Assembly (NCBI GenBank): GCA_900315075.1
Contig: OMXV01000026.1
Location: 1-64,000 of the forward strand
Reading direction: 5' to 3'
From: an uncultured Prevotellaceae bacterium
GTDB lineage: Bacteria; Bacteroidota; Bacteroidia; Bacteroidales; Bacteroidaceae
Length of the DNA: 64,000 bases
Made by a program: the position numbers and the translations under genes. Numbering within the stretch: position 1 is the stretch's first letter; each line of letters begins with the position of its first letter. Of the stretch, positions 1 through 9,793 are shown one piece after another. The notes beneath the pieces are model-generated. The model worked only from the letters and a program-made list of their open reading frames with translations, did not search any database and was not told where the DNA came from.

Positions 1-225
1 GTTAAAATGCCAATCCTGAGTATCAGATGGTTATAGCGGGAAAAACATCAAAAACACACCAAAATAACATGAAAATAATTATGTAGGGGCAAAGTTGGGA
101 TAAGGTCGGGGTGATTGTTTACACAACATAGTTGCGATTATTTATGTTCGCTCCGCTCACTTGGTGGCGACTATTCCACCGCGACATCGCCTGTCACCCA
201 CCTTAGGGGCCCGGACAGAGAGCCG
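1..225. other. left-edge stretch without a recognised gene
   Basis: No convincing coding region or RNA gene is visible here. A weak 5-bp hairpin (GGTGG at 163-167 with CCACC at 176-180) is the only local structure noticed. The stretch leads into the repeat block that follows the leftward peptidase gene. Confidence 0.5.
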
Positions 226-372
226 CAGTGGTAATCTCTCACCTCTTACCTCTCACCTCTTACCACTAAGATACTCCTAACTTCTAACTCCTAACTAAAA
301 CACCCTCTTACCACTAAGATACTCCTAACTTCTAACTCCTAACTCCTAACTAAAACACCCCCTCACCTCTTA
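226..372 (+). repeat. CTTACCT / CTAACTC heptamer repeat block
   Basis: Degenerate 7-bp units of two kinds follow each other: TCACCTCTTACC-type, then ACCACTAAGATACTCC, then TAACTTCTAACTCC-type. The whole sentence is given twice in tandem (from about 226 and about 301). A near copy lies at 2847-2935. On the strand of the leftward peptidase gene it reads TTAGGAG and GGTGAGAGG units placed directly after the stop codon, which itself falls in the edge of the block. Confidence 0.85.
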
Positions 373-2508
373 CTAAAACCCTCTTGCCCGGAGTAGTCCG
401 GAGGCATCGGGCGATTTCATACCCGTGAAATCAGAGAAAATTTGCATGAGGTCTTTGGTGTTGCCACGGCTGAGGATTTTATCGCGGAAAGCCTGTCCCA
501 CTTCTGGTTTCAAAGCACCATGGGCGGCAAAATAGTCAGCGATATTTACAGCCAACACTTCTGTCCAAAGATAACTGTAATATCCTGCGGCATAGCCACT
601 GCTCCAGATATGATTGAAATACGATGTGGAATAGCGTGGGGGAATCTGCGGATTAAGGAGTCCGATTTTCTTCAGCGCCTCCGTCTCAAAGGCTGCAGCC
701 TGAGTGGCTGTGGGAATATCTTTGAGGGGAAGTGTATGCCATGCCATATCAAGACAGGTGGCAGCAAGATTCTCTCCCAAGGCGTAGGAAGGCTGGAAAT
801 TGATAGACTTTAGCATTTTCTCTTTCAATGCTGTCGGCATAGGTTGATTGGTGGCAGCATGGCGGGCATAATGGTCGAAGACCTCAGGTATGGATGCAAA
901 CGACTCATTGAATTGTGAGGGCATCTCGACAAAGTCGCGTGCCACCTCCGTGCCACTCAGCGAATTGTATTTGCATTGGGAGAGCATACCATGAAGGGCG
1001 TGTCCAAACTCATGGAATAGTGTGGTCGTCTCGTCCCAGTTCAGCAGTGAGGGCTGGCCATCGGGAGCCTTGGCGAAATTGCACACATTGTAAATAATGG
1101 GCAGTTGTCCACGCAAGGTGCTCTGTCGGGCAAATTCACTCATCCATGCTCCACCGCGTTTCTCAGGCCTACGGAAATAATCGCAGTAGAACAGTGCCAT
1201 CGTCGTACCGTCTTTGTCGAGAACTTCAAACACCTTCATGTCTGGATGATAGGTGGGGATGTCTTTGCGCTCCTTGAACGAAAGGCCATAGGCACGGTTG
1301 GCGGCATAGAAGACACCATTGACCAGCACGCTGTCGAGGTTGAAATAAGGTTTTACCTCATCTTCATCGAGACTATAAGTCTCTTTCTTCATCTTTGCCG
1401 AATAATAGAAGCGGTCGTAGGGCTGGAGCATAAAGTCCTCACCCATGGTTCGCCGAGCATACGCCTCGATGTCGCGTGTTTCCTTCTCGGCGTAGGGAGT
1501 ATAAGCGTCAATAAGCTGGCGAAGGAAAGCATAGACATTGTCGCTATTTTTCGCCATCGTCTTTTCAAGCGAATAAGAAGCATAGTCGGCATAGCCCATC
1601 AAGGCAGCCTGCTCTGCGCGCAACTTGGCAATCTCGGCAACAATGGGAAATGTGTTGAAACTGCCACTACCATCAGCTCGATGGATGGAAGCCTCATAGA
1701 CCCGTCGGCGCAGGTCGCGATTGTCGAGACTGACAAGGATAGGCTGTTGGGTGGTGTTAATGATAACGATACAATAGGGAGCCTTGCCGCCACGGCTTTC
1801 AGCGTCTTTCTTGCATTGGGCTATATCAGCCTCGCTGAGGCCGGCCAATTCAGCCTCGCTCTCCACCCACACTGCGGCGTTGTTGGTGGCGGCAGGCAAC
1901 AGGTCGCCCCACTGCTGCTGTAAGTCGGAGATACGCAGATTGATTTCTTTCATGCGTGCCATTTTCTCGTCGGAGAGTAATGCTCCGGCTCGCACAAATC
2001 GCTTATAGGTCTCTTCCAACAGTTTCTTGTCTTCGCCTTTCAACTTGTTGTATTCATGGTCATAGACATATTTGATACGTTGGAAAAGCTGTTTGTTGAA
2101 AGATATTTCATTCTCCCATGCGGTGAGAATTGGTGTCACCTTCTTTTCAATCTCAGCGATTTCAGGTGTCTTATGTGCACTTGTCAAGCCAAAGAAGATG
2201 TTGGACACCCATTCTAATGTTGTGCCACTTTCCTCCAATGCAAAGATGGTGTTTTTGAAGGTAGCTTTGCGCTTATTAGCGACGATTTTGTTGATGGCTT
2301 GACGCTGTTGGTCGATACCTGCCTGGAATGCCGGAAGATAGTGTTCGGGCTTGATTTTACTGAAATCAGGTGCACCAAAGGGTAGATTGCTCCTCACCAA
2401 TAGCGGATTGGTCTCAGGATCGTTGATGTTCATACTGAATGTAGGTAAGACTGCCACTAACAGCATCAAAGATGCTACAGCGACAAAGGAATAAAATCTA
2501 TATATCAT
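373..2508 (-). CDS. dcp: exported M3-family peptidyl-dipeptidase (Dcp-like)
   Basis: Zinc metallopeptidase of the thimet oligopeptidase/M3 clan; family members of this length (about 680-710 residues) release dipeptides from peptide C-termini. The 711-residue product has a hydrophobic N-terminal signal segment (about residues 5-25), so it probably acts in the periplasm. The zinc-binding HEFGH motif is at residues 499-503, with conserved downstream residues in the FVEMPSQFNE stretch. The ATG at 2508 lies just after a CTTCAAT repeat tail; no good Shine-Dalgarno is visible, as usual in Bacteroidetes. The stop codon is inside a repeat unit. It is a single gene flanked by repeat blocks on both sides. 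Function by family; substrate not determinable. Confidence 0.9.
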   Translation of the reverse strand: MIYRFYSFVAVASLMLLVAVLPTFSMNINDPETNPLLVRSNLPFGAPDFSKIKPEHYLPAFQAGIDQQRQAINKIVANKRKATFKNTIFALEESGTTLEWVSNIFFGLTSAHKTPEIAEIEKKVTPILTAWENEISFNKQLFQRIKYVYDHEYNKLKGEDKKLLEETYKRFVRAGALLSDEKMARMKEINLRISDLQQQWGDLLPAATNNAAVWVESEAELAGLSEADIAQCKKDAESRGGKAPYCIVIINTTQQPILVSLDNRDLRRRVYEASIHRADGSGSFNTFPIVAEIAKLRAEQAALMGYADYASYSLEKTMAKNSDNVYAFLRQLIDAYTPYAEKETRDIEAYARRTMGEDFMLQPYDRFYYSAKMKKETYSLDEDEVKPYFNLDSVLVNGVFYAANRAYGLSFKERKDIPTYHPDMKVFEVLDKDGTTMALFYCDYFRRPEKRGGAWMSEFARQSTLRGQLPIIYNVCNFAKAPDGQPSLLNWDETTTLFHEFGHALHGMLSQCKYNSLSGTEVARDFVEMPSQFNESFASIPEVFDHYARHAATNQPMPTALKEKMLKSINFQPSYALGENLAATCLDMAWHTLPLKDIPTATQAAAFETEALKKIGLLNPQIPPRYSTSYFNHIWSSGYAAGYYSYLWTEVLAVNIADYFAAHGALKPEVGQAFRDKILSRGNTKDLMQIFSDFTGMKSPDASGLLRARGF

Positions 2509-2775
2509 TGAAGATTGAAAATGGAAGGGTAGTTAAAGGGTAGTTAAAAGGGAGTTAAAGAGTAGTTAAAGGGACATTACCATTTGAAAATGGAAGGGTA
2601 GTTAAAGGGTAGTTAAAAGGGAGTTAAAGAGTAGTTAAAGGGACATTACCATTTGAAAATGGAAGGGGAGTTAAAAGGGAGTTAAAAGGGAGTTAAAGAG
2701 TAGTTAAAGGGACAATACCATTGAAGATTAAAAGGTAGTCAAAGAGTAGTTAAAGAGTAGTTAAAGGGACAATAC
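2509..2775 (-). repeat. 11-bp TAGTTAAAGGG array (family A)
   Basis: Degenerate tandem array of 11-bp units (TAGTTAAAGGG / GAGTTAAAAGG), broken into three sentences each starting near ATTGAAGATTGAAAATGG or its variant and ending GGGACATTACCATT or GGGACAATACCATT. On the strand of the peptidase gene it reads GGTATTGTCCC, then TTTAACTACCC units, then CTTCAAT, and ends immediately at the start codon. Two of the sentences (about 2525-2650) are near-identical duplicates. Confidence 0.9.
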
Positions 2776-2846
2776 CATAGCTGCTGTAGGGGTAGTTTTT
2801 CCGCATGCGACGGTTTTGCCGTCGCCTCTGCCATCCCTTTCGAAAG
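2761..2846 (+). repeat. 86-bp dispersed hairpin element, copy 1
   Basis: Contains a perfect 7-bp stem, GCGACGG (2807-2813) with CCGTCGC (2819-2825), loop TTTTG. The whole block, including the adjoining end of the 11-bp array, recurs in inverted orientation at 19225-19311 with few differences. Nothing in it looks coding; it resembles a small non-autonomous or REP-like element. Confidence 0.8.
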
Positions 2847-2935
2847 CAGCAGTGGTAATCTCTTACCTCTCACCTCTTACCTCTTACCACTAAGATACTT
2901 CTAACTCCTAACTATAATACACTCCCGAGCTTCCA
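2847..2935 (+). repeat. CTTACCT / CTAACTC heptamer repeat block
   Basis: Near copy of the block at 226-372, starting from GCAGTGGTAATCTCT and followed by CACCTCTTACC and CTAACTCC units. It lies directly beyond the stop codon of the leftward WG-repeat gene, in the same orientation relative to the gene as the block behind the peptidase gene. Confidence 0.8.
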
Positions 2936-2938
2936 CTC

Positions 2939-4576
2939 TTACAATTCAATGAGTTCTGTGGTTGTCAGACGGAATTTTCCTTCCTCCTCATCATACTCGA
3001 TGCTATCATATTTGCAAGGGAGGAGTTCATTTCCGTCCTTATCGATGACACCGTATTTTTCTTCGGTCTGCACAATGATTTTACCATTTGGTGCAAGCGT
3101 CAAATCATCATAGATAAATGGAATAACCTCTTTTCCTTTGGTATTAATACATCCATATTTATCATCCTTTGACGTAACCATTATTCCATCTTTGAACAAG
3201 GAATAGATGATGTAAGTGGTACCATCGATTTCGAGTGAAGGATTACCCCAGAAACCAGGTGTATAATCATCGAAAATCATTTGTGTGATAGGTTTTCCCT
3301 CCTTGTCATAGATGCCATAACGTTCGTCGCTCGATGCAACAACCTGAAATTCTTCACCATCATTGATCATCGTGATGTATTCATACCTTCCATTCAGCAC
3401 AGGAACACCACCTTTTTTCACTAATTGCCATCCCGACAGTTCGTCGCCGATGACAAAATAGTCTTCATGGTAACCTTGAATGTCGTAATTTCCCTTTGGT
3501 AACAGTTCCTGATAAAGTGTGTCAACCACCATTTTCTGTGTGCCATTGGTCAAAATGATGATGTCTTCATTGATCTCTACCTGTTCGTATTCAGCACAGA
3601 GTTTACCCAATTTGTTGTCGTATTGATTGCCATATTGTTTCCATAATTCTCCTAATTTCTCTTTTGCTGTTGTACTATAGTCCGACTCACCAGCTGTAAT
3701 GGCCAACTTATAGTAATCGATAGCCTTTTGCACATCTTTTGGATACACTTTACCTTCAGCCATAAAATCACCAAGAATCACACGGGCATGAGGATTGTTG
3801 TATTCATTGGCCAAGCGTTGGATATATTTGAGTCGTTGGTCTTTGTCCAATCCACCTTTTTCATAGTAGTCAAGCACAGCATCGCAGCCTATCAACGTGC
3901 AGGGTTCAAAGGCACCTTCAAACAATTGTTCGGCCTTTTTCATGTCAATAGCCTTGGGACTGTTGTCGTAGGTCTTGCACATCAGCACCAGCAAGGAGTC
4001 AGACACTTCACCATTGAATTTTCCTGCCAATTCTGGTGAAATATCCTTGACAAGCAGTTTGACAGACTTGTAATTACCCTGGTTTACCTCTTCGCTAACA
4101 GCGAGGACTCTATCACTGGTTGTAATGAGAGCTGCCATCTCGTTGGCATCCTCAGTAGTTTTCTCGCCATCACTGTCATAGATGAAGGGTGTTGTCAGAT
4201 TGCCATTCTTGTCCATATAGGCGAAACGACCATATCTGTCGACAAATAATTTCCCTTCTTCAAAACCATTGTAAACAGTATATTTTTTACCCTTGATAAT
4301 CAAATCTGCGGCATAATAGCTGTTCTCCACATTTTCTATCCGCATATTGGTCAGGATATTCCCTTCTGCATCGGCAAATTCCCATACGCCATTTTGCTTC
4401 ACTAAGAAAACGTCGTTGAAGTTCTCCACTTCGTCAAACTTTTGGCGTAGTTGTTCGGCTATTTTTTCGTTCACATCCTGCTCTTCATCATCTTCTTGGC
4501 AGAAGGCATTGAGGTTGAATGCTAAAAAAAGCCCAAGGAGCATAAATAAGCGATTGTAAAGAGTCATAGTTTTCAT
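2939..4576 (-). CDS. exported WG-repeat protein with Sel1-like segment
   Basis: 545 residues with an N-terminal signal peptide ending near residue 26 (FNLNAFCQ). WG-type beta repeats, recognisable as YG-x-[IY]-D-K-x-G-x-x-[IL]-P-x-x-YD, occur near the N-terminus (RFAYMDKNGNLTTPF) and several times in the last 150 residues (RYGIYDKEGK, KYGCINTKGKEV, KYGVIDKDGNEL). The middle has a Sel1/TPR-like stretch (AIDYYKLAI). Such proteins are widespread in Bacteroidetes with unknown roles, probably envelope or extracellular protein binding. A good promoter lies upstream in the divergent region shared with the SusC operon. Function not assigned. Confidence 0.75.
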   Translation of the reverse strand: MKTMTLYNRLFMLLGLFLAFNLNAFCQEDDEEQDVNEKIAEQLRQKFDEVENFNDVFLVKQNGVWEFADAEGNILTNMRIENVENSYYAADLIIKGKKYTVYNGFEEGKLFVDRYGRFAYMDKNGNLTTPFIYDSDGEKTTEDANEMAALITTSDRVLAVSEEVNQGNYKSVKLLVKDISPELAGKFNGEVSDSLLVLMCKTYDNSPKAIDMKKAEQLFEGAFEPCTLIGCDAVLDYYEKGGLDKDQRLKYIQRLANEYNNPHARVILGDFMAEGKVYPKDVQKAIDYYKLAITAGESDYSTTAKEKLGELWKQYGNQYDNKLGKLCAEYEQVEINEDIIILTNGTQKMVVDTLYQELLPKGNYDIQGYHEDYFVIGDELSGWQLVKKGGVPVLNGRYEYITMINDGEEFQVVASSDERYGIYDKEGKPITQMIFDDYTPGFWGNPSLEIDGTTYIIYSLFKDGIMVTSKDDKYGCINTKGKEVIPFIYDDLTLAPNGKIIVQTEEKYGVIDKDGNELLPCKYDSIEYDEEEGKFRLTTTELIEL

Positions 4577-4616
4577 TTTTTTATAAGGTTAATAATCGTC
4601 GAAATAAATATTTTTG

Positions 4617-4648
4617 CAAATATAGCAAGATAGATTCTATTATGCAAA
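4617..4648 (-). promoter_or_regulatory. Bacteroidetes-type promoter of the WG-repeat gene
   Basis: On the minus strand TTTG (4648-4645) is followed after 20 bp by TATATTTG (4624-4617), matching the TTTG-N19-21-TAnnTTTG pattern. It lies about 40 bp upstream of the start codon. Confidence 0.6.
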
Positions 4649-4708
4649 TTTTTGAAAAATTTTCTATGAGAACTTGCAAAATAAGCCCCCCTTACCTCTA
4701 AAAAATGT

Positions 4709-4732
4709 AAATACATTTCAAAAAATGTATTT
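4709..4732. promoter_or_regulatory. operator-like dyad AAATACATTT-N4-AAATGTATTT
   Basis: Perfect 10-bp inverted repeat with a 4-bp spacer in the AT-rich divergent region between the WG-repeat gene and susC. It lies upstream of both promoters: about 60 bp beyond the -33 of the leftward one and about 120 bp upstream of the -33 of the rightward one. The symmetry suggests a dimeric regulator site; which gene it serves cannot be told. Confidence 0.45.
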
Positions 4733-4852
4733 TTTACACTTCTATGTTTTATCCACATTTTTTTTAGAGTGTATTTTTGCAAGTGCTTATTTTTCAATAA
4801 TTTACATAAAAAGATAATAAAAATCATCCACTTTTACGTTCAATCTCCGTTG

Positions 4853-4880
4853 TTGCATATTACTATTTTATATATATTTG
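4853..4880 (+). promoter_or_regulatory. Bacteroidetes-type promoter of the SusC operon
   Basis: TTG at 4853-4855, 17 bp, then TATATTTG at 4873-4880, about 62 bp before the susC ATG. The -7 element is a full match to TAnnTTTG. Confidence 0.6.
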
Positions 4881-4941
4881 CATTCGAAAACCACGATTAC
4901 TTCGAGATAATAAACCTAAAACTATAACAACAATCAACAGT

Positions 4942-7900
4942 ATGAAAAAAAGCAGGTATTTACTCATGCTATTGGCATGGATGATGTCAATAGCCGTATC
5001 TGCACAGACGCACACATATAAAGGGGTGGTTGTCGATAACGACAACGAGCCCGTTATCGGTGCGTCGGTAGTGCAGAAAGGAACCACTAATGGTTCAGTT
5101 ACCGACATCGACGGTAATTTCAGCATCAACGTCGAGCCAGGTACAACTCTTGTGATTTCGTATATCGGTTTTGCCTCACAGGAAGTGCGGGCCACCGATA
5201 ATATGCAGATTCGCCTCGTGCCCAATGACCAAACCCTCAGTGAGGTGGTGGTTATCGGCTACGGTGTACAGAAAAAGAGCGTTGTGACCGCCTCAATCGC
5301 CAAGGTCAGCTCTGAAGACCTCGACGGTAAGACCCGTCTGCGTGCCGAGGATGCCCTGAAGGGTTTGGCTGCCGGTGTCAACGTCACTTCCTCTTCTGGT
5401 CAGCCAGGTAGTAAGTCAATGATTCGCGTACGTGGTAACGGAACCATTACCGACACCGACCCACTTTACATTATTGATGGTATGCCTACCGACCAGAACG
5501 GTTTAGAGTCTGTCAACCCCAACGATATTGAGAGTATTGAGGTGCTGAAAGACGCTGCCTCGGGTGCTATCTATGGTGCTCGTGCTGCCAATGGCGTTAT
5601 CCTCGTCACCACCAAGAAAGGTAAGATGGGCAAAGCACAAGTCAACTACAATTTCTCGTACGGCTGGCAGAGTGCATGGCGCAAACGTGATGTCACCAGT
5701 GCCACAGACTATGCTATCCTGCAGAATGAGAAATATGTGAACGGCGGTCAGGCACCCCTTTATGCCGACCCTTACCATCTGACAGATGCCAACGGCGCTG
5801 CCATCACAGGTTTTGGCACTAACTGGCAAGATTTGCTTTTCAACGACAATGCCCCCATCGTGCAACACGACCTATCCATCAGCGGAGCAAGTGAGAAAGT
5901 AAACTACTACCTCTCATTAGGTTACTTCGAGCAGGATGGTATCGTGGGTGGAAACTACGGACAGTCAAACTACGACCGTCTGACCCTCCGCAGCAACAAC
6001 CAGTTTAATCTCTTTGACTTCAGCGAGGAGCGCAATTTCCTCAACAAACTCGACTTAGGAGCCAACCTCTCCTACATGCGCGTACATAATACAGGTATTG
6101 ACGCCAACTCCACTTGGGGTTCACCACTTGGCTCAGCACTCTACCTGGCACCCACACTGCCCGTGGTGCTCACAGGTGACATCGCACAGCGACAAATCGA
6201 CCAATATTCCAGTTTCGACCTCTATAGAGACGCCAGCGGAAATCCCTATACTATTCCCGGATTTATAGGTTCCTATAATGAGCAGAACAACCCCATCGCC
6301 CTCATGCAAGGCAACCCCAGCCGCAACTGGGCACATAAGTTCATGCCAAGATTTACCCTTGACCTGCAGCTCTGGGACAACCTGAACTACCATTTCGCAT
6401 GGAGTGCCGAGCAATCCTTCTGGGGATACAATGCAGCAACCCTGCAACTGTACTATCTCTCTGGTAACAACAATGCCGACCACACTGAGGCCGCTGCTTA
6501 CAAAGGCAACAACACCTCGTGGCAGATTGAAAATACACTGACCTACGACAAGACCTTTGGCAAACACACCATCGGTGTAGTGCTCGGACAGTCGGCTTTG
6601 AAATTCAAGGGCGACGAACTGGGTGGTTCACACTGGAACCTGGTCAACATCAACAAGCCCTCCATCAACTACACCACCGGCGGCAACTTAGAACTTGATA
6701 CCGATGCCGACGGCAAGGTAATCGGAGCCACCAGCCTTGTAGGCGTTTGGGGAGGTCCCTATGTGGAGCACCGCCTGGCATCCTACTTCGGGCGTGTAAG
6801 CTACAACTACGATGAGCGCTACATGCTTCAGGCCACTGTACGCCGTGACGGTAGTAGCCGTTTTGGTTCAAACAACAAATTCGGTACATTCCCATCAGTC
6901 TCAGTAGGTTGGAACATCATGAATGAAGAGTTCCTGAACTTCTCACAATATAATATCAGCAACATGAAACTCCGCGCCAGCTGGGGTAAGAATGGTAATG
7001 AAAACATCGGCGATTTTGCCTACACTACCAACACCGCCATGGGTGGTAGCAGCAACTACTTCTTCGGACAAACAGCCGCCATGGTTTATGGTTCAAAAGC
7101 CAACCGCCTGGCCAACGAAGACCTGAAATGGGAAGAGAGTGAGCAGACTGACATCGGCCTCGACCTCGGTTTCTTCAGCAATGCCCTGACCTTCACCGTA
7201 GATTACTTCGTCAAGAAGACCAACGGTATGATTATCGACATGCCTATCCCCAGCTATGTGGGTGAGCAAAAGCCACTGGCCAACGTCGGTAAGATGAAAA
7301 ACTCTGGATGGGAGTTTGAGTTAGGTTACAAATGGCATATTGCCGACGCATTCTTCGCTGTCAAGGGCAATGCCTCATATCTGAAAAACGAACTCACCAA
7401 CCTCGGCAATGACACAGGATTCCTCAACTGGGGTATCAGCCAGTTCTCTGATGGTGCCACACGCGCTGAGAACGGCCAGCCATTCCCATTCTTCTATGGT
7501 TACAAGACCAACGGCGTATTCCAGAACAAAGCAGAGATTGAGGCCTATACCAATGCACAAGGCGGTATGATACAGCCTGATGCCCGTCCCGGTGACCTTC
7601 GTTTCGTCGATACCAATGGCGATGGTAAGATTTCCTCCGACGACCGTACCAACATTGGTAACGGCACCCCGAAATGGACCTTCGGTTTGAGCTTCAATGC
7701 CGAATGGAAAGGGTTTGACTTTGGCGTATTCTTCCAGGGTGTCAGCGGCGTGGATGTTTTCGATGCTACCTACCGTCAGGATATCGCCTCGGGTAACTAT
7801 CCCACCTGGATGCTCAGCCGCTGGACTGGCGAGGGCACCAGCAATACCATCCCCGCACTCCGACTGGGCGACACTAAGAACTGGGTTGTCAGCGACATCT

Positions 7901-8148
7901 ATGTGCAGGACGGCTCTTATCTGCGTCTGAAGAACCTTACATTGGGTTATACATTGCCACGCAGCATCACACGACAAATCAACATCGACCGCTTCCGTGT
8001 CTATGTGCGTGCAGAAAACCTCGTCACCTGGACCAAATACTGGGGATTTGACCCAGAAATCGGTACCAGCAGCTACTCTCTCGGTGTAGACTATGGTGTC
8101 TATCCGCAGGCACGCGTATGGACTGTAGGCTTCAACATCTCACTCTAA
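4942..8148 (+). CDS. susC: SusC-family TonB-dependent outer-membrane transporter
   Basis: 1068-residue outer-membrane beta-barrel transporter that imports oligosaccharides with its SusD lid, powered by TonB. Signal peptide at residues 1-22, then a carboxypeptidase-regulatory-like domain (GVVVDNDNEPVIGASV...GSVTDIDGNF), a TonB-box/plug junction (SEVVVIGYG), a plug with the LYIIDGMP and AASGAIYGARAANGVI motifs, and a barrel ending in an aromatic-rich strand (WTVGFNISL). It is the first gene of the PUL; the SusD partner starts 27 bp downstream. GH16 and GH3 partners point to a beta-glucan oligosaccharide as cargo. Confidence 0.95.
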   Translation: MKKSRYLLMLLAWMMSIAVSAQTHTYKGVVVDNDNEPVIGASVVQKGTTNGSVTDIDGNFSINVEPGTTLVISYIGFASQEVRATDNMQIRLVPNDQTLSEVVVIGYGVQKKSVVTASIAKVSSEDLDGKTRLRAEDALKGLAAGVNVTSSSGQPGSKSMIRVRGNGTITDTDPLYIIDGMPTDQNGLESVNPNDIESIEVLKDAASGAIYGARAANGVILVTTKKGKMGKAQVNYNFSYGWQSAWRKRDVTSATDYAILQNEKYVNGGQAPLYADPYHLTDANGAAITGFGTNWQDLLFNDNAPIVQHDLSISGASEKVNYYLSLGYFEQDGIVGGNYGQSNYDRLTLRSNNQFNLFDFSEERNFLNKLDLGANLSYMRVHNTGIDANSTWGSPLGSALYLAPTLPVVLTGDIAQRQIDQYSSFDLYRDASGNPYTIPGFIGSYNEQNNPIALMQGNPSRNWAHKFMPRFTLDLQLWDNLNYHFAWSAEQSFWGYNAATLQLYYLSGNNNADHTEAAAYKGNNTSWQIENTLTYDKTFGKHTIGVVLGQSALKFKGDELGGSHWNLVNINKPSINYTTGGNLELDTDADGKVIGATSLVGVWGGPYVEHRLASYFGRVSYNYDERYMLQATVRRDGSSRFGSNNKFGTFPSVSVGWNIMNEEFLNFSQYNISNMKLRASWGKNGNENIGDFAYTTNTAMGGSSNYFFGQTAAMVYGSKANRLANEDLKWEESEQTDIGLDLGFFSNALTFTVDYFVKKTNGMIIDMPIPSYVGEQKPLANVGKMKNSGWEFELGYKWHIADAFFAVKGNASYLKNELTNLGNDTGFLNWGISQFSDGATRAENGQPFPFFYGYKTNGVFQNKAEIEAYTNAQGGMIQPDARPGDLRFVDTNGDGKISSDDRTNIGNGTPKWTFGLSFNAEWKGFDFGVFFQGVSGVDVFDATYRQDIASGNYPTWMLSRWTGEGTSNTIPALRLGDTKNWVVSDIYVQDGSYLRLKNLTLGYTLPRSITRQINIDRFRVYVRAENLVTWTKYWGFDPEIGTSSYSLGVDYGVYPQARVWTVGFNISL

Positions 8149-8175
8149 CCATCATCACCATAAATATTACGAAAA

Positions 8176-9690
8176 ATGAAAACGACTCAATATATCATAG
8201 CAGGAGCCATGGCCGTGGCAATGACATTCACATCATGCGGCGAAGACTTCCTTGACGTGAAGAACCCCAGCGGTGAGCCCTTAGAGGAATACTACACCAC
8301 CAACGAGACCATCAACGAGGCGCTCACATCAGCTTACGCACCACTCCACTGGCCCGACTGGGACAATGTAGGCTACAACGACCTTACTGTCGATGCCGAA
8401 ATCATGGGCGACGACTTCTGGGTAGGTGGCGCAAGCATCACCGACAACCAGCACTGGCACAGACTGTTTAATTTCGAAGCCGATGGCAACAATACGCTCG
8501 CCACACTCTGGACAGACTTCTATTCTGGTATCAAGCGCTGTAACGACTGTATCAAATACTGCTCATGGGTAGGTAACGATGTCACCAACCGTGAGAGCGC
8601 AGAAATGCAAGCACGCCTGTTGCGCATCTATTATTATAATATTCTCTGGCACTACTATGGCAATGTGCCTTTCTATCTGGAGAACCTCTCACTGCCCTAC
8701 ACAGCACCACAATTGCAAGCTGATGAGATCTACGGACAACTGATAGTGGAACTCGAGGCTATCATCGATTCCAAGGTCCTGCCTATGCGCTGGAAAGCTA
8801 ATGATGCCGGTCGTGTGTCACAGGCTATGGCCTATATGCTCTATGCCGAGATGGTGATGTATCAGAACGACACACAGCGCTATCAACGTGCATTGGGTTA
8901 TATGAAGGAGATCATCGCATCGTCGGACTATAACCTGAATCCTAACTATGCTGCCCTGTGGCAGGAAAGCGGTGAATGGTGCTCGGAGTCAATATTCGAA
9001 ATCAATTACAACGACGATATGGCACAGCGTGACTGGGGTGTAGCCGCACTCAATGCCGGTGGCAGCATACTGCCCACCCTCATCTCACCCAACCAATGGC
9101 CCGGTGGTGATGGATGGAATGCCGGTGAAGACGGATGGGGATTCCTGCCCGTACGTGTAGAAACCTACAATATGTTTGCCGAAGGCGACGTGCGCCGCGA
9201 TGCTACCATCTGGGATGTACGTGGTTCATCCTATACAGAGCGCTACCAAGACACACACCTCTGGTTGGCCAAATATCGCCCCTACAGCGATAACAACAAA
9301 GACTGCCCCACCTCAAAGAACCTCAACTACAACAACAATAAGCGCGTCTATCGCTATGCAGAGACATTGCTCAATGCAGCCGAACTGCTTATTGCAACCA
9401 ATGGTAGTGCTTCTGAGGCTTTAGGGTATCTCAATGAGGTGCGCACACGCGCCGGACTGGCTGGTTACACCGAGTGTAATCTCGAAAACATTCTCAACGA
9501 GCGCCATATGGAGTTCTGCGGTGAGGGCAAACGCTACTTCGACCTCGTACGTACAGGCTATGCCGCCTCTGTACTCGTTCCCGACAAGTATGGCTATCGT
9601 ACCAACTCATGGACACCCAGCAAGAAGCATATCCCACTGGCACAGTCAGAACTTGATGCCGACCCCACACTCGTGCAGAATAATTATTAG
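8176..9690 (+). CDS. susD: SusD/RagB-family surface glycan-binding lipoprotein
   Basis: 504-residue lipoprotein with a signal peptide and lipobox ending at Cys21 (FTSCGED), the acidic residues after the Cys fitting surface export. The mature part has the helical, TPR-like SusD fold features: NETINEALTSAYAPL at the N-terminus and, near the C-terminus, RYAETLLNAAELLI, LNEVRTRAGL and ILNERHMEFCGEGKRYFDLVR. It caps the SusC barrel and binds glycan at the surface. Its gene lies 27 bp after susC and is followed by a 9-bp repeat array before the next operon gene. Confidence 0.95.
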   Translation: MKTTQYIIAGAMAVAMTFTSCGEDFLDVKNPSGEPLEEYYTTNETINEALTSAYAPLHWPDWDNVGYNDLTVDAEIMGDDFWVGGASITDNQHWHRLFNFEADGNNTLATLWTDFYSGIKRCNDCIKYCSWVGNDVTNRESAEMQARLLRIYYYNILWHYYGNVPFYLENLSLPYTAPQLQADEIYGQLIVELEAIIDSKVLPMRWKANDAGRVSQAMAYMLYAEMVMYQNDTQRYQRALGYMKEIIASSDYNLNPNYAALWQESGEWCSESIFEINYNDDMAQRDWGVAALNAGGSILPTLISPNQWPGGDGWNAGEDGWGFLPVRVETYNMFAEGDVRRDATIWDVRGSSYTERYQDTHLWLAKYRPYSDNNKDCPTSKNLNYNNNKRVYRYAETLLNAAELLIATNGSASEALGYLNEVRTRAGLAGYTECNLENILNERHMEFCGEGKRYFDLVRTGYAASVLVPDKYGYRTNSWTPSKKHIPLAQSELDADPTLVQNNY

Positions 9691-9696
9691 AAAATA

Positions 9697-9775
9697 ATCT
9701 GAGTAATCTGAGTAATCCGAGTACTCTGAATAATCCGAGTACTCCGAGTATTCCGAGTATTCCGAAAAACAAAAT
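9697..9775 (+). repeat. 9-bp TCCGAGTAT array (family B)
   Basis: About eight degenerate 9-bp units (AATCTGAGT, AATCCGAGT, ATTCCGAGT, ACTCTGAAT) fill the space between susD and the next lipoprotein gene, ending about 18 bp before its ATG. The same family occurs at about 33013-33055, 38605-38665, 41258-41330 and 43681-43782. Confidence 0.9.
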
Positions 9776-9793
9776 ATAAAGATATTATCAACA

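Noticed and set aside
1105-1923. 272-residue rightward frame inside the peptidase gene
   Set aside because: It is the antisense of the M3 peptidase, whose family motifs are clear; similar antisense frames in susC, clpA, topA and putA were dropped for the same reason.
4573-4827. 84-residue leftward frame in the AT-rich region before susC
   Set aside because: It covers the promoters and the dyad, is very AT-rich, and has no similarity to a known protein.
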